Shown: positions 35,168 to 47,992, counted from the stretch's first letter. The stretch: DNA of 64,000 bases from Apiospora phragmitis (GCA_038363925.1 JAQQWL010000010.1:310001-374000), one strand, 5' to 3'. A program made the numbers and translations. The notes: generated from the letters alone by a model not told the origin.

Positions 35168-36870
35168 GACAGCGTACAAGTGGCAAGTATAGTAGTCGTG
35201 TAACAACGCAATGGAACGGATGACAGAACTCCAAAATTGGAAAAGGACGTCACGGAAGCTAAAGCTTGGATCATCCATGTAATCATCAAATGAACTCTAT
35301 TGTGAAGCGTGGTTGCGTTTGGGGGTTGAAGCCCAAAGTCAAGGAATCCACGATGTGAATCGACTTGGTAGAGCAATCGTTTTCTTAAGTAATTGTACTG
35401 TACACAGGCTTGTTTCTTCTTGGCATTCAAACCCTCCAGGTTATAGACAAGCCTATTACCTTCCGATGAGATTCGTTTGGAATAGACAACGATCGCAGGT
35501 CTTATCGCACCATTCACTCGAGAGGAAACGATTAACGTAGCAACGGATAAGAGGGGAGTTCGATCCCCAGTTCGATCGAAACTACCCTGCGGCCAGATCC
35601 TAGCACCCACCACCAACCAAGCTTTCTTGGAAAATGGGGGCGGGCCCGGTGGGGGGTGGTGGAGGACCACCAGGATTCAACTTCGGAGCCCGGGGGCATA
35701 CAAGCTCCGGCTACCGTCGACCCTCGTTGCCAGACGCAGTCCGCCAGTTGGCTGATCACCTTCCCCGCGGGTCTGTGAATGAGTCCGGAATCCCGCCGAG
35801 GCGTTTCCTGTATTTGCCAAAACAACATGGCAATCTGCATCTTGTGCAGATACGGGAGGTATTAGCTGCATAATACACGTGCTAATCAAACTTTCGCTTA
35901 TCAAACTCTGGCCGTGCATAACTGCGAGGATTTATAATGACTCGCCCAGTATCCAAGAGAACAGCATGCTTGGCAGCCAGATGCTGCGGGTGACCACCTA
36001 TACAAGCTACCGGTTGTATCTGGGTAAAGCACCTAAGTCTACGCAGTGTACGTCGAGTGTTTGCGGAACCCATAATCCTTTGATGGAGAGTTTGCTGCCC
36101 TGCCCCCCCCCCTTGTTTTCCGTATTGTACGTGGGCAACGGATTGGCAGGGCCGTGCAAAACCGGAACAGGGTCAGTTTAACCAATCAAAACAGCGCACC
36201 TAGCACATCGGACGTTGAAATCGGTCCACCGTTCACACTAAATTATCCTGGGACGTACAATACTGAAAAACCAGGGGGGGGGCAGCAAACTCGCCATCAA
36301 GGGGATACTCACTTAGCGGCAAAAGGGCGTCAAATTGTCTGTAAAGAGTTAGAGACTAGAACACCAAGACCTCAGGATATACTCCAATAACTGACAAACG
36401 GAAGAAGCTCGGCTGAGGAATAGCCAGGACGGTTGTCCTAACAGAGTCGACGGAAAATGCGGCTCGCTTGTAGTCCCGGTCACCGAGAGCCGGTGATTAG
36501 ACTCCCAGCGGCGGATTTCGACGGACAAGGCGGCATCAAGCAGCGCAGATCTAAGTCGACGAACCATTCTACCCCGGGCCTGTAGTTGCAGGTATGTAAA
36601 ACAAACATGCCAGAATTTCCAGATCTTACAAGAAGTTTTGATGACATGATACTAGGCCGCGTAGTATGTCGGATCAACGGTCAGCGGGACCTCTCCCGAC
36701 GAGCTTAATAGATTGCATCTTGACAGAGCGCCAATGACATTTAAAGTCGTTTATGTTCTGATGCCGCTAGACGCCTAGCTGCTCGGAGGAACAGGGGCTA
36801 TGACCGTGGTTATCGCTGGACTGTTGATAAGCGGTTGAGAATGTGGCCTTACCTGGCGTGTTCAAGTAGA
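35168..36870. other. Intergenic region, no gene recognised
   Basis: About 1.7 kb with short open frames only. A T-arm-like GTTCGATCC at 35558-35569 has no matching A box, so no tRNA is called. It contains short G and C runs. Confidence 0.45.
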
Positions 36871-37083
36871 CTGACTCATGGGCCAAGACAAAACGTGTTT
36901 ATAAGCTTTTTGGTTGCCGTGAGCGGGAGAGCCCGTCCCGGGCAGTATTCCCTTTTCAGAGGATAGAATAGGGGTCGTGCCGATCTCGGTCCAGAAAACG
37001 GGTTGGATCTAGTTCCGTTGCAAGAGGTGCTGACTCATGACCCTGGCTCGAACGTGTTTATAAGCTTTGTGGCCGCTGCGGGC
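36871..37083. repeat. Pair of imperfect direct repeats of about 55 bp
   Basis: Copies at 36871-36927 and 37030-37083 both begin CTGACTCATG and share AACGTGTTTATAAGCTTT. They are about 160 bp apart, directly beside the HET relic. Confidence 0.7.
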
Positions 37084-37169
37084 CGCAGACGGAGGCCTGT
37101 ATGTAGAAATGCCACTTTATTAAGGTTTGCACGTGCTGGGATCGGCCTAGGTCTAGGTCTTGCATGCCG

Positions 37170-37880
37170 CATGGCAAGAGGAGCGCGAGGGAAAAGCCCT
37201 ACGCCGGGGGCCGCGATGGAGAACTCGGAGTACTGAGCGTACGCCTTCTCGGCGCTCGGCGCTCAGCGCATAGTCTATATTTTCTGGGACCGGTCGCATC
37301 AGCCGCCCTGGTCCTTGCCTGAGCCCCCACCGCAGTCTCTAGACCATAGACGAGGCTCAACACCCCGAAGATCTGGTCGCGGGGGGTCCTGGGGTCCGGT
37401 AGTCGCGTGTGGCGATCAATATCTATTACAGCAGCCGAGAGCAGCGCAGCTAGGTCGTTCTTGCTCGCAAGAGTGGTCGGTACGGCAGCACCTGCCTACC
37501 AGATGCGCGTATAACGACGGCGACCAAGAAGCTGGCTTCTCGATATCGTCACGGATTGGCCTCCTCTCGCTCATTTCCCAGCTCTCTTTCTACAGGGAAG
37601 TCGAAAGCCGCGCGCCGCTCGGGGCTGGAGTGGTTTCTTACGTACCTCGGCGAAGCGCCTTTCCGGCCAACGACCCCTGGCTATGATACCCAAAGAAAAT
37701 GGGGGCGCCAAAGATGAGGCCGGATATGACAATTAATTCGTCGAGCGGATCCGGCCAGGGAGCGGGGTAGCTCATCAGGTTGGTTGGTTCTCGGTTTGTT
37801 CTCGTACTCAACCAAAAGGGGCTTGCTTACTTTGTGCTCACCGAGAAGTCCTACGCGTAATACACCAAAACCAACTGACA
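37170..37880 (-). pseudogene. Decayed copy of the HET gene at 18.3-20.5 kb
   Basis: Nucleotide-level matches to the HET gene and its upstream DNA lie in the same order. Near 37210, GGAGAACTCGGAGTAC matches 18965-18980. At 37352-37390, GGCTCAACACCCCGAAGATC matches the block at 19096-19135. The piece at 37538-37556 matches about 20105-20123. At 37684-37760, CCAAAGAAAATGGGGGCGCC matches about 20177-20245. The match goes past the start codon into DNA homologous to about 20527-20640. Large internal parts are missing, including most of the HET domain, and the frames are destroyed. Orientation is the same as the intact copy, 18 kb away. Confidence 0.8.
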
Positions 37881-38172
37881 ATACTGCACCTTGATTCTTG
37901 GCGACAATACATCACCATCCTGTTATCTCGTAGCTCCTTCGCCCCCACGCTGCCCGCGGTATTTCTGATCCTCTTCCGTGGGTATCTCACAAGGCCGTCG
38001 CCCCCACGGGAAAAGATGATGCATGGGCCTATTTATAGCAGACGAAGGGGTGAGTCAGCGACGTGGGGATTTCGGGATCTTACCTTGAGCGGTGGCCGGG
38101 TGGAACACAACGACGTAGCATACTTAGCTGAGATCATTCTTCCCCTCCCTTAATGACTTCTCCGCGACTGCT
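37881..38172. other. Upstream region of the second HET gene
   Basis: Non-coding; no feature recognised beyond a possible promoter. Confidence 0.35.
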
Positions 38173-40303
38173 ATGGTAATAATTCTCTTCCGATTCTTGC
38201 ATACCCCCCTGATTACCGTTCTGATCACTTCAAACTCATGGGGTGACTCCGCCGACACCGTCGAGATACTCGTCAACCTTGTACCCACGAAAGTAACCAC
38301 GAGACTTGAACATGCTTTACAGCGACTACGCGCATCGGGGGTCGAATGCATCTGGGCAGACGCCCTGTGCATCAACCAACTGGACAAGCAGGAGAGGACC
38401 CTACAAATCCGGAACATGAGAGAAATCTACTCGAAAGCCGACGTGACATACTATTGGCTTGGCGGACCAGGCGAAGACCGTGCAGTGGAGGGTTTGGAGT
38501 TTCTCCGGAGACCACCAGAATGGCTTCACCTATTGAAGGTGGAGGCCCGCAAACTCCACCAAGATATCCCCCACGACCTTGATGACAAGTGGCAATCGTT
38601 CGAAGATCAACATGCACATATCTTGTGCCCAATCACGATGGAGGACCATGAAGACAGCCGCCAGACGTCACCAGAGGAAGGTGATACCCAGATATCGTGC
38701 CCGATACTGATGGAGAACCCCAACTCGTTGCCACGGGTGTGCAGCGATGGTTGTACCCGTTGTAAAATCGAGTCGTCTCTTGGCGCACTTTTCGGCTTGT
38801 TCAGTCGCGAGTATTGGCGGCGCCGCTGGATTATACAGGAGATCACGGCATCCGACAATGTCATGGTTGTCTGCGGCGGGAAGAGTTAAACCTGAAAAAA
38901 CTCTACACAGCAGTGAAACTGTGGAAGCAGTCTCATTTCTGGAATGAGGCCAACCGGGGCGCCTGCGTCTTCTTCGAGACAACGATGCAGCTGCGCAGGG
39001 CATATCAGAGCCACGAAGAGTTGTGCCTCGGCGTGGTGATCCCAAAGACGAAATACTTTCGCTCACGCGACCCTCGGGACAAGATATTCGCTCTGATTGG
39101 CATTTGTTCGGACGGGCCTCATCTTGTTCCTACCCCAAGTTACCACCAGTCTCCCGAGAGTGTTTCGAGAGATCTTACCAGGGCTATGCTCAGGAAGTAC
39201 CAATGCTTCGATCTTATCCTACATAACAACAACCGAAAACAACCTGGTCATTCTGGTCTGCCCCGATGGGCTGTGGACTGGTCTTCGTACCATGTGCTCC
39301 CGGAGTCCGAGTGGAACCGGTTCGTACCGAGACGGGTTCCTAGCAGCGACTTTACGTCCATCACATTACGAGGACCCCCAAATACCTTGATGACGAACGG
39401 CACGGCACTTGCTAGCGTTCTTGGTGTCACCGCCAACATATCGAACCCATTTAGCACAGAGGTTCGCACTGTCCAATACTATCTTCGCATACGGACACAA
39501 TCGCAAATCAACCTCGCGCGTATTACAAGACCTTGCAAGGTGTACGTGATGCTCTTGCTTGGTGCCTTGCGTGCGTACCGGGCGAAAGTCAACCTACAAA
39601 CTCAGAGGACTATTCAGCCTGTAGACGCTATAGGATGGCGATCCATAGATTCAGCCAAGTGTCAATGCCCATGTGGCAAGGTGAAGAAGAGGAGATTGGT
39701 CATCATGGGGATGAAGTCACAAAGTCGGAGTTAACTATTCATCGTTGGACGAAGATGAGTACTGATTTCATCATTGACGACACGCCTCTGCCAATTTTGT
39801 TGGGAGAGAGTGCTATTGCCTATTACGCAACAGTCTGCTTTGGCCACTGGACGGGGTGTGCGCTCTTCCTTGCGCTACTTGCGCCTGCCGTTTTGGTCAT
39901 TCTGGAATGTACAACTCATGTTGTTGACGAGTTCATGGACATCTTGCGGAGAATATTCTATATTCTTCCCGTCACAATCCCGGTTGTGATATTGATTTCA
40001 TGGCTGTGCTTCAAGTGGATCCGCAGCCACGAATATGTGTTCGACAGTACGGAATCCATACTCCGGAGGGTTGCGAGCAAAGAGAGACGGGCGGTTCTCG
40101 ACAACGTCATTCTAGCTACGGTGGGGGGTGAGACTCGCCCGGGGACCAGCTCTGCCGGGTCAACTGTTTCTCTGGTTTCGTCATGCTGCGAAAAGTCCGC
40201 GATCAAGACGGGGCGGGTTATGAGCTTATCGGTGCAGCAAACCCAAGTCTGTCGAGAGGGGATCTCGATAGGTGCTCATCTTTGTGCAGAACCAGAGGGT
40301 TGA
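38173..40303 (+). CDS. HET-domain protein with C-terminal membrane spans, two frame breaks
   Basis: HET-type incompatibility protein. The HET domain shows NSWGDSADTVEILVN, then CIWADALCINQLDKQERTLQ, YWLGG, RRRWIIQEITAS, and later SRDPRDKIFALIGI and LPRWAVDWSSY. The C-terminus has two hydrophobic segments, CALFLALLAPAVLVILECT and IFYILPVTIPVVILISWLCF. One base is missing near 38880 (after MVVCGG) and one near 39500 (before YYKTLQGVRDALAW). With both, 711 codons result. Only about 29 residues precede WGD, fewer than usual, so the true start may be missing or upstream. Spacing of motifs differs from the 18.3 kb HET gene, so it is not a recent copy of it. Confidence 0.8.
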
Positions 40304-41287
40304 GTCAAGTTGGCGGGGAAGACTTCATCATCAGATGAGATGAACTGGGATGAATAGCACAGTGACGGCGATACACCAGCCAGGAGGCCGGGCATAACTA
40401 CATGGTAACCCTAGCAAGTTCCCTGAACACTCTTCTTCAATGCTTCTAAGTAGTCAATAATCCATTCTTTCGTTACGCGATACCACCGGAACATATTTCT
40501 GAGGATGCCCTCAATTTCGATACGAGGGGACATCCCGATGCAGCAGGTATCAATTGATGAGTCTAAGAAATAAGACACAGACGGGAAACAAAAATCAGGA
40601 AACTCGACGAAGTGTGAGAGGCTACATCTCATCCGCTGATACTTGGCCACTTTGACGAACCCAGCGCCTTTGACCAGCAATTTGGTCTGCGATAATGTGC
40701 TGCTATGGCCAAATTCACTTGTAAGGCGCCCTCCGCGGTGTCAAGTGTCTGCCATGTGGGGATAAATCAAGAAACAACGACCAAACGTACCGGGTTCCCC
40801 TGGTCCATCGGACAAAGTTCGGCTCATCACTTGCTTGCTTAGTTTCCGTCATGATGTCAAGAACGAGTCTCGCTTGTTCACTGGCAGTGTGAGTGAGATG
40901 TCATCGACAATGGTGCCGGGTGAGTCATCCGGTGTCTGGATTGGTGTGCTATACGACGAGCTTTGTCTTGGCGAGCAAATCAGCAATCTGCGTAAAGCTT
41001 TTTGATCTCATATCGCCCGCTAAGAGGAAAATCTCTGCATGCCAGTCCCGTAAATGGCTCCTGGCAGATTACATAAGCGAGTCCACAGTACTATTCAATT
41101 TGTCACTTGAATCAAACGTATTTCAGTCGTCCGTTTCTCCCTTGTAATCAACATATTTATTCAAGAAACCAGGAACCTAATAAACTATAATTCTTGCCTC
41201 TGAGGACATCAGCGCAGCTTAATTAGCGCTATAACAAACGCCGTATTAACACGATATAGCCACGCTGCCGAACCATCTTACATAGTG
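40304..41287. other. Intergenic region, no gene recognised
   Basis: About 1 kb. A minus-strand open frame of 89 codons (40411-40680) has no recognisable domain and is not called. Confidence 0.4.
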
Positions 41288-42181
41288 ATGTGTAAAGTAG
41301 AGGATCTCTTATGTCTCAGAAAGACGCCCATCCTCGAGAACCTGGGTGGAAGCCTCCCCTGCAACCAACTCCCATCCTCGGCCATTGATCACCTACTGGG
41401 CCAGCGATTCCCGCTAATACCGGCACATCTCTCCCGTGTCCTCTTTGTGCCCAGGCACGACAATACGGTGACCCATCTGCCCATTTACGAGGTCACCGAC
41501 GCCTACCAGAGAGCATTGAATGACGTCGTGCCGGGATCCAACCACTACAGGGTCAACCTCTGGTTCATGGACCGGCCCAAGGGCGACGGGACTGACGGCG
41601 TAGAAGCCCGACTGTTTGTCAATAGTGGGGCGGAGCAAATCACCGTGGAAACAAGAAGCTTGAACCCGATGGAAGGTGCTGTAGCCATCATGTAAGACTG
41701 ATTTCCATTTCCGATCAGGCCTCAGCAACTCAGCTGACCTCATCTGTCAGTAATCTCCCCAAGGGACGAGATGAGCCCACCACAATCATTGGACCTAGGC
41801 AAACCAGAAGAAGCATCCGTGTTGCCCCCTAGTCTCCCGAATCCGACTATTCAGACCACCATGAGACCTGCCGACCAGAAGGCTCTTCAGTATCCGACGT
41901 TGGTTATGGATGATACGACAAGCCACGACGAGGCTCAGTGGCAGGTACGGCCTGTGGGCCCTGGATCCGTGTGCTATCACCTAGTACGGTATAGGCCCGA
42001 CGCATGGGGCGTCGGAATGGGCTCGGAGGTAGCAGGCGTCTACCACCACGCCGGACCCCATCTCACTCATCCTGTGGACCATAGCGAAGGCGTGCTGCTA
42101 ATCCCTGGGGCCCAGGACCCACAAGCTGATGTACTTGCGGTCGCCGTGGTGATGGTGCTCCTGTGGCACATTTGTCGTTGA
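41288..42181 (+). CDS. Hypothetical protein, probably broken
   Basis: I do not recognise this. From ATG 41288 a 136-codon frame encodes a globular-looking protein (VLFVPRHDNTVTHLPIYEV, SNHYRVNLWFMDRPKGD, ARLFVNSGAEQITVETRSL), ending at 41695. A GTAAGA donor sits at the end and a CTGTCAG acceptor near 41748, but the exon it joins is in another frame than the long open stretch 41771-42181 (GPGSVCYHLVRYRPDAWGVG). A one-base indel or decay would explain this. No signal peptide. Confidence is low that this makes a protein. Confidence 0.35.
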
Positions 42182-43256
42182 AATAGACTTAGAGTTGTGC
42201 TGGAGCACGAGTGTATCTTCCGGAAGACCGAGCACAACTACGGGGGACCCAGCGCGGCACCGATCCAGAGTCGCGAACGGGTGCACACCTTATTCCGACC
42301 AATCATAATCAAGCGTTTGGCCCAAAACGGCCCTTTGGAAAGTAGCTTCGAAAGGACGAGCCAAATTCAGCAATTGAACGTAAAACCGGTAGCTGGACAA
42401 TGTATCGACATGGCCAACAAAGCTTGGCCAATGTAGTGAGGTTAATGCCTGATACGAAGGCGGTAATTCTCAGCGTCATTTTACCGCCTGTGTAATCTTC
42501 TTTTGCAGGTAATACGATGTCGCAATGTTTGACTTCAAGGTACACGCTTGCTGCATATACGACTCGACTAATGGTGGAAAAGTTGAATGGCTACTCATTC
42601 GACGCGGGGTAACATTTGGGGAGACATGTCAGACTTCTTCCCCATCTATTCCTTGCATGACTCGCTCTCCTTTCTCCAAGATCTCGGACATTAAATTAAG
42701 CGAAACTACCGAATTCCCACCTCGGCTCCGCACATTATGTAATTTCGGCTCGGAGTCGCGAGAGAGAGATGCATTCCAAAGTCAGATTCTCGACAGTTTC
42801 TTCGCCAAATCACGAGATACACTGCCGACCCGTGCATGCTTCCCCGCATACTATCGATTAGCTGCATAGGCCAAGCCCGCAGTGCAACGTCATTGAACCT
42901 ACAATGCCAAGGGGTAGGTAAGCAGACAACCATGAAAGCTGTGTCATGAACATTTCATTCAGGCATAACGAACTGCGGGTAATCGTATGCCTCCGCCCAC
43001 TCGCGCGCTGGAAGTTTCTCCGTTGCAGGAATACCACGGTAACACGGCTAATCTCACTGGCTGCAACCTGCTTGCTGTCCACATGACCTGAAAAAGTCAA
43101 CAAACACCAAGGGTGCGAACGATGTCGCGCAAAGAGGGGTTACCGAGAACCCGTGTTACGGCGACTACAAAGGTCGACCGCTGGAACGCGGCCCAGGCAC
43201 CACCCGGATCTTTTGGACCATCCCGCTCTGTCCGCATTCTCCTTTGCCTGCTCATC
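42182..43256. other. Intergenic region before the beta-glucosidase gene
   Basis: No gene supported. The frame upstream of 43257 stays open to an ATG at 43122, giving an alternative 45-codon longer start for the downstream gene, but it would bury the signal peptide. Confidence 0.4.
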
Positions 43257-46087
43257 ATGGTGGCCCTTCTCCATCGCCTGCTAGCCGGTTCCGCCTTGGT
43301 GGCGTGCACCGCTGGCCAGATTACCTCTGACACCGAGTTCTACGGGCAGTCCCCGCCTGTGTACCCTTCCCGTGAGTCTGCACCACCCCAGATGCACTCA
43401 AGATGCATTGCGAGAGGTTAGGACCGGTTCTTCTAACACCCCCATGCAGCCGAGGGAAAGGGTCTCGGAGATTGGCAAGATGCATACGCGAAGGCTCAGG
43501 CACTAGTTGGCCAGATGACTCTCGAAGAAAAGGTATTTGGCCGATTGACTTACTCGACTTTTTGATAATGCGGTGGATGTTTTATATTAACAGTTCTCCA
43601 GGTCAGCTTGACTGGCGGCGTCCGGGCTAACAACCTGTGTTCCGGAAACATCCCCGCCATCTCGCGACTCAACTTCCCGGGTCTTTGCCTCAGTGACGGC
43701 CCCGCCGGGGTTCGGTCCACCAACTATGTCTCCAGCTGGCCTTCCGGTATATCGGCCGGCGCTAGGTATGTGTAGCACTTGACGGGATAGACCTTCATGG
43801 GTGACTGACCTTTGCTTGCAGCTGGAACCGAAACTTGACGCGACAGAGGGGTGTCGAGATGGCTCTCGAGTTCAAGCGCAAGGGAGTTCAAGTCCCACTT
43901 GGCCCAGTTGTCGGACCCCTTGGCCGCATTGCTACCGGTGGGAGGAATTGGGAAGGTATGTGCAGTCCCCATACTCTGAAAGATCAGCGTTAACCGTGTT
44001 ATGTCAGGTTTCGCCAATGACCCCTATCTGGCCGGCATTCTCGTAGCAGACACCGTTGAAGGCATGCAGTCTACCGGAGTGGTCGCCAGCACCAAGGTGA
44101 GCCAGGCCTAACTTCTTTATGGGCGATCTTCTCTACTTACTGAATGAAAAGCACTTCATCATGAACGAGCAAGAGAGGAACCGTAATCCCGAGGGTGACG
44201 TCGCAGCTGTGTCGTCGAACCTCGATGACAAGACGATGCACGAGCTCTATCTCTGGTAAGCAACCCCTATTTCATCGTAGCAGCGGTATTGGCCGTCCCG
44301 CTAACTTTCTAAGGCCCTTCCAGGACGCCGTCAAAGCCGGCACTGGATCGATCATGTGTAGTTACCAACGAATCAACAACTCCTACGGATGCTCCAACAG
44401 CAAGACCCAGAACGGGTTACTCAAGACCGAGCTGGGCTTTCAAGTAAGCTTACCGTGTAACAATCTGTCTGAAGTTATACTAACAGTAAGCCTTGCCAGG
44501 GCTATATCGTTACTGATTGGGGTGCACAGCACGCCGGTGTTGCCACAGCTTTGGCAGGCCTTGATATGGTCATGCCGTCTGCTACTGCATTCTGGGGGAA
44601 ATAACCTGACTCAGGCCGTCACTAATGGCTCTGTTCCCGAGTCAAGGATTGATGACATGGTCACAAGGTAGATTCTCCAAACATGATGTTGATTGCAGAC
44701 GGGTGGGCTAACAGTGTGTTGCAGAATCTTGTCGACATGGTACAAGTTCAACCAGGACACCGATTTCCCGGCCCCAGGTATTGGCATGCCCCCGAACCTG
44801 GCCGCACCCCATGAGAGGGTGATAGGAAGATCGGCCAGTGGCAAGCCGGTCCTCCTCCAAGGCGCAGTCGAGTCCCATGTGCTGCTCAAGAACACCAACA
44901 ACGCCCTCCCCCTCAAGGAGCCAAAACAGCTATCTCTCTTTGGCTATTCGGCCCGAGGCTTCGACCGGTACACCCCCGGCAGCCCCAGCTGGAACGACGG
45001 CGGCGAAGCCCTGGGCCCGGCCGACCAGATCCGCGACGGCTCCAACACGGTGCACTCGCAGATCGCGTCGAACGGGACCCTGCTGAGCGGCGGCGGCTCC
45101 GGCGCGACCCAGCCGGCCTACCTGAGCTCGGCCTTCGAGGCGCTGAGCCAGCGCGCCTACGAGGACGGCACCAACATCTGGTGGGACTTCGTGAACCCGA
45201 ACCCGCAGGTGGACCCAACCTCGGATGCGTGCATCGTCGACGTCAACGCGTACGCGGCCGAGGGCTGGGACCGCGTCGGCGTGCGGGGACGACTACACGG
45301 ATAGCCTGATCCGCAACGTGGCAGCCCAGTGCACCAACACCATCGTCGTGTTCCAGAACGCAGGTGTGCGGCTCGTGGACGGCTTCGTCGACCACCCGAA
45401 TGTGACGGCCCTGATCTTCGCCCACCTGCCGGGCCAGGACTCGGGCCGCGCCCTCGCCTCGATCTTGTACGGCGACGCCAATCCCAGCGGCAAGCTGCCC
45501 TACTCGGTCCCGCACAAGGAGTCGGACTTGGGCCCCATCGCCAACGAGACCGTGCCCGAGGGCATCTACGCGCGCTTCCCGCAGTCCGACTTCGACGAGG
45601 GCGTCTTCATCGACTACCGCGCCTTCGACAAGCAGGGCATCGAGCCGCGCTACGAGTTCGGCTTCGGCCTGAGCTACACCACCTTCAACTACACCGACGT
45701 CCAAGCCTCTCCTTCTGGAACGGCAAATACCGACCCGTACCCCACGGGCCCCATCGAGTCGGGCGGCCAGATCGACCTCTGGGACGTCGTCGCGCGCGTG
45801 TCGGCCACCGTGACCAACACGGGCGACGTGGCGGGCGCCGAGGTCGCGCAGCTCTACGTCGGCATCCCGGGGGATGCCGAGGATACCCCCGTGCGGCAGC
45901 TGCGCGGGTTCGCCAAGCCCACGCTCGCGCCGGGGGAGTCGGCGACGGTCGAGTTCGCGCTGAACCGGCGCGACCTCAGCACGTGGGACGTGGCGGCGCA
46001 GAACTGGCGGCTGCAGAAGGGGAGTACGCCATCCATGTGGGGTCGAGCAGCAGGAAGCTGCCGTTGACGACGACATTGACTTTGTAG
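43257..46087 (+). CDS. GH3 beta-glucosidase, secreted, three single-base frame breaks
   Basis: Secreted beta-glucosidase that releases glucose from cellobiose and other beta-glucosides. A signal peptide follows the ATG at 43257 ([19 protein letters not shown]). The GH3 N-domain includes [36 protein letters not shown] and [12 protein letters not shown]. The catalytic Asp lies in [14 protein letters not shown] (SDW replaced by TDW). The second domain and fibronectin III-like end ([20 protein letters not shown]) follow. Nine exons fit: 43257-43371, 43450-43532, 43602-43765, 43822-43955, 44008-44096, 44152-44255, 44314-44443, 44500-44667 and 44725-46087. One base is extra near 44597 (GGGGGAAA) and one near 45288 (CGGGG). 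One is missing near 46020. Corrected, the exons sum to 783 codons exactly, so homopolymer error is likely. Confidence 0.92.
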
Positions 46088-46917
46088 ATAAAAGCTCAGC
46101 ATTACATGACTAAGTATTGAGGAGATGATACGGGGTCGAGGGCATAAATGCATGAAGAGGTTGGAAGGACTCTCTCGGGGAAAGCAGCCTTCGAGGCGAA
46201 CTAGATCAAACACGTTCACCTCAGTCGAACATGAAATTAAAAGACATTCTCTGTAGAAACTTATTGTTTATTGGGCATTTTTGTGTGTTTAGGCATGTCA
46301 GGTTGACTGTGACTGCTGTGAGAGTTCAGGTGGCTTGTTCTCAATGGGCTGCTGCTGTGCTGCGCTGTTTGTTGGTGGTACTGCATAGCTGATATATCTT
46401 CAGTGGCACCGACAACCTGCCTGCTTGCCGCGAAAGAACGTCAGGCACAGCCATGCTTGCTTGCGGAACATAAATCTTGTAAGCCTCGAAACCGACCAGC
46501 AACTCCAAATACAGGCCTAATCAGCTTGAGCCCAAGTAATTACAGGAAGGGAGCGAGTGGTTCGCAATCGACGGGCCAAGCAAACAAAAAATATAAGACA
46601 CAACGTGCCACTCATTCAATCCAGTTGCCTATTCTTGTGGCACTAATTCCCAAGTCCAGATACTGACAAGTCCCATAAGAAGAAACAAACCCGCGCCACA
46701 TCTTGTCGATAGAACTCCTAAACCCCTCTTATCTTCAATGGGAGCGATCTGGTATAATTACACACGTGCCTAAATAGCAATCCGATTTCTGTACAATACC
46801 GACTGACAGAAGCCTGGTAACGAAAGCGTTCTAGAGTCTAAAGAGCAATTTACCCATACGCTACAACAACACCGTAACAAGCATAGAGATACTCTCGCCG
46901 CCAAAGACCCGCCCAAG
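46088..46917. other. Intergenic region
   Basis: 3' flank of the beta-glucosidase and leader of the next gene. An 87-codon open frame at 46403-46666 lacks any recognisable feature. Confidence 0.4.
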
Positions 46918-47632
46918 ATGCCACCTACCACGAACCCCCATCAGCCCTCGACCGTGCAAAACTTCCTGCGGCGCATCGCCCTGGCCCACTACGGCTTCGC
47001 CTGGATCCTGCTGCTGGCGCACGGCATCATGTCGTTCTCGATGCTTCCCGCGCTGGGCCTCCTGCCGCTCACCTCTTCGGCCCTCCTGAGCGGCCTGTTA
47101 TTGTACCGCGACGCCCTGGCCGGACCCGGCTCGCCCTTCCAGCCTCTCTCGGCCCAGAACGTACTGTACCCGCGACCTCGACGTCGCGGGCTGCCAGCTC
47201 CTGCTGCTCGTCTTCACATGGATCGAGATGACCGAGACAACGGACTGCCGCGCCGGCGCGGTTGGCGCGATTGTCCTGGGGACGTACTGCACTGTGTTTA
47301 TGATGGTGGACTGGTGAGGTTTTTTCTTCTTCTCTCTCTCTCTCCTCTCCTTCTCTCTCTCCTCTCCTTCACTCTCTCATTTTGACTCTTCGTCGTACAA
47401 GCTACGAGCTTGGCTTGAAATGTTAATTTTGCTGACACATTCCGGGGGAACACAATACAGCGGCATCCACCTTTTCTTCGCCTTCAGGCAAACTTTTCAC
47501 AACCTGCTATCGCCTAGATGCCATTGCCCGCAATGTAGGAGCGTCTATGGGCGTGGTCGTGGGGGCATTTCCTTGCCGGCTGTAGATGAGTACACGCCGC
47601 TTCAGAACAGGTCTAGGATGGTAAATTACTGA
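46918..47632 (+). CDS. Small membrane protein, function unknown, one extra base
   Basis: Predicted membrane protein of about 188 aa with four hydrophobic segments: GFAWILLLAHGIMSFSMLPA, LGLLPLTSSALLSGLLLY, VAGCQLLLLVFTWIEM and VGAIVLGTYCTVFMMV. It ends in a polar tail, DEYTPLQNRSRMVNY. Exons 46918-47313 and 47461-47632 are joined across a 147-nt intron that holds a CT-rich microsatellite. One extra C near 47171 (TACCCGCGAC) breaks the frame. Without it the exons total exactly 189 codons, which supports both the splice and the indel. No family recognised. Confidence 0.65.
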
Positions 47633-47992
47633 AGCCATAGAAGGCACAGGGAAGGTGTTAGTGACCGTATTGTCCACCAGATTATTGGTTTCAAAATGGA
47701 AATCAGAATGAGAAGAGACTGGCTGTTCTGTTTGTTTTGAGACGGTGGAAACGTGAGGTCATTTATTGCCTCGACCATTGCGGCTGTAGAGTACTAGAAT
47801 AATAGAACAGTGACCAAGCGTATCCATGCGAGGGTTTCTGACTCTGCGACCTGTGTACCGGTCATAGCTACAAGTATGTCCACGGGGAGTCAGCTGACGG
47901 CGATGTTGCTATTCCAGAGTGCCCAGGTCACCGGCCCCGCTACCTTTCCTGCAGACCCCCGTAGTTCTAGCCAGAGAAGCGGTACAACCAAA
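47633..47992. other. Convergent intergenic region
   Basis: Short spacer between the membrane protein gene (plus) and the F-box gene (minus). No feature. Confidence 0.4.

Noticed and set aside
35553..35575. tRNA-like T arm (GTTCGATCC)
   Set aside because: No A box, anticodon arm or acceptor stem can be drawn around it.
40411..40680. Minus-strand 89-codon frame after the second HET gene
   Set aside because: No domain, no signal, no support from neighbours.
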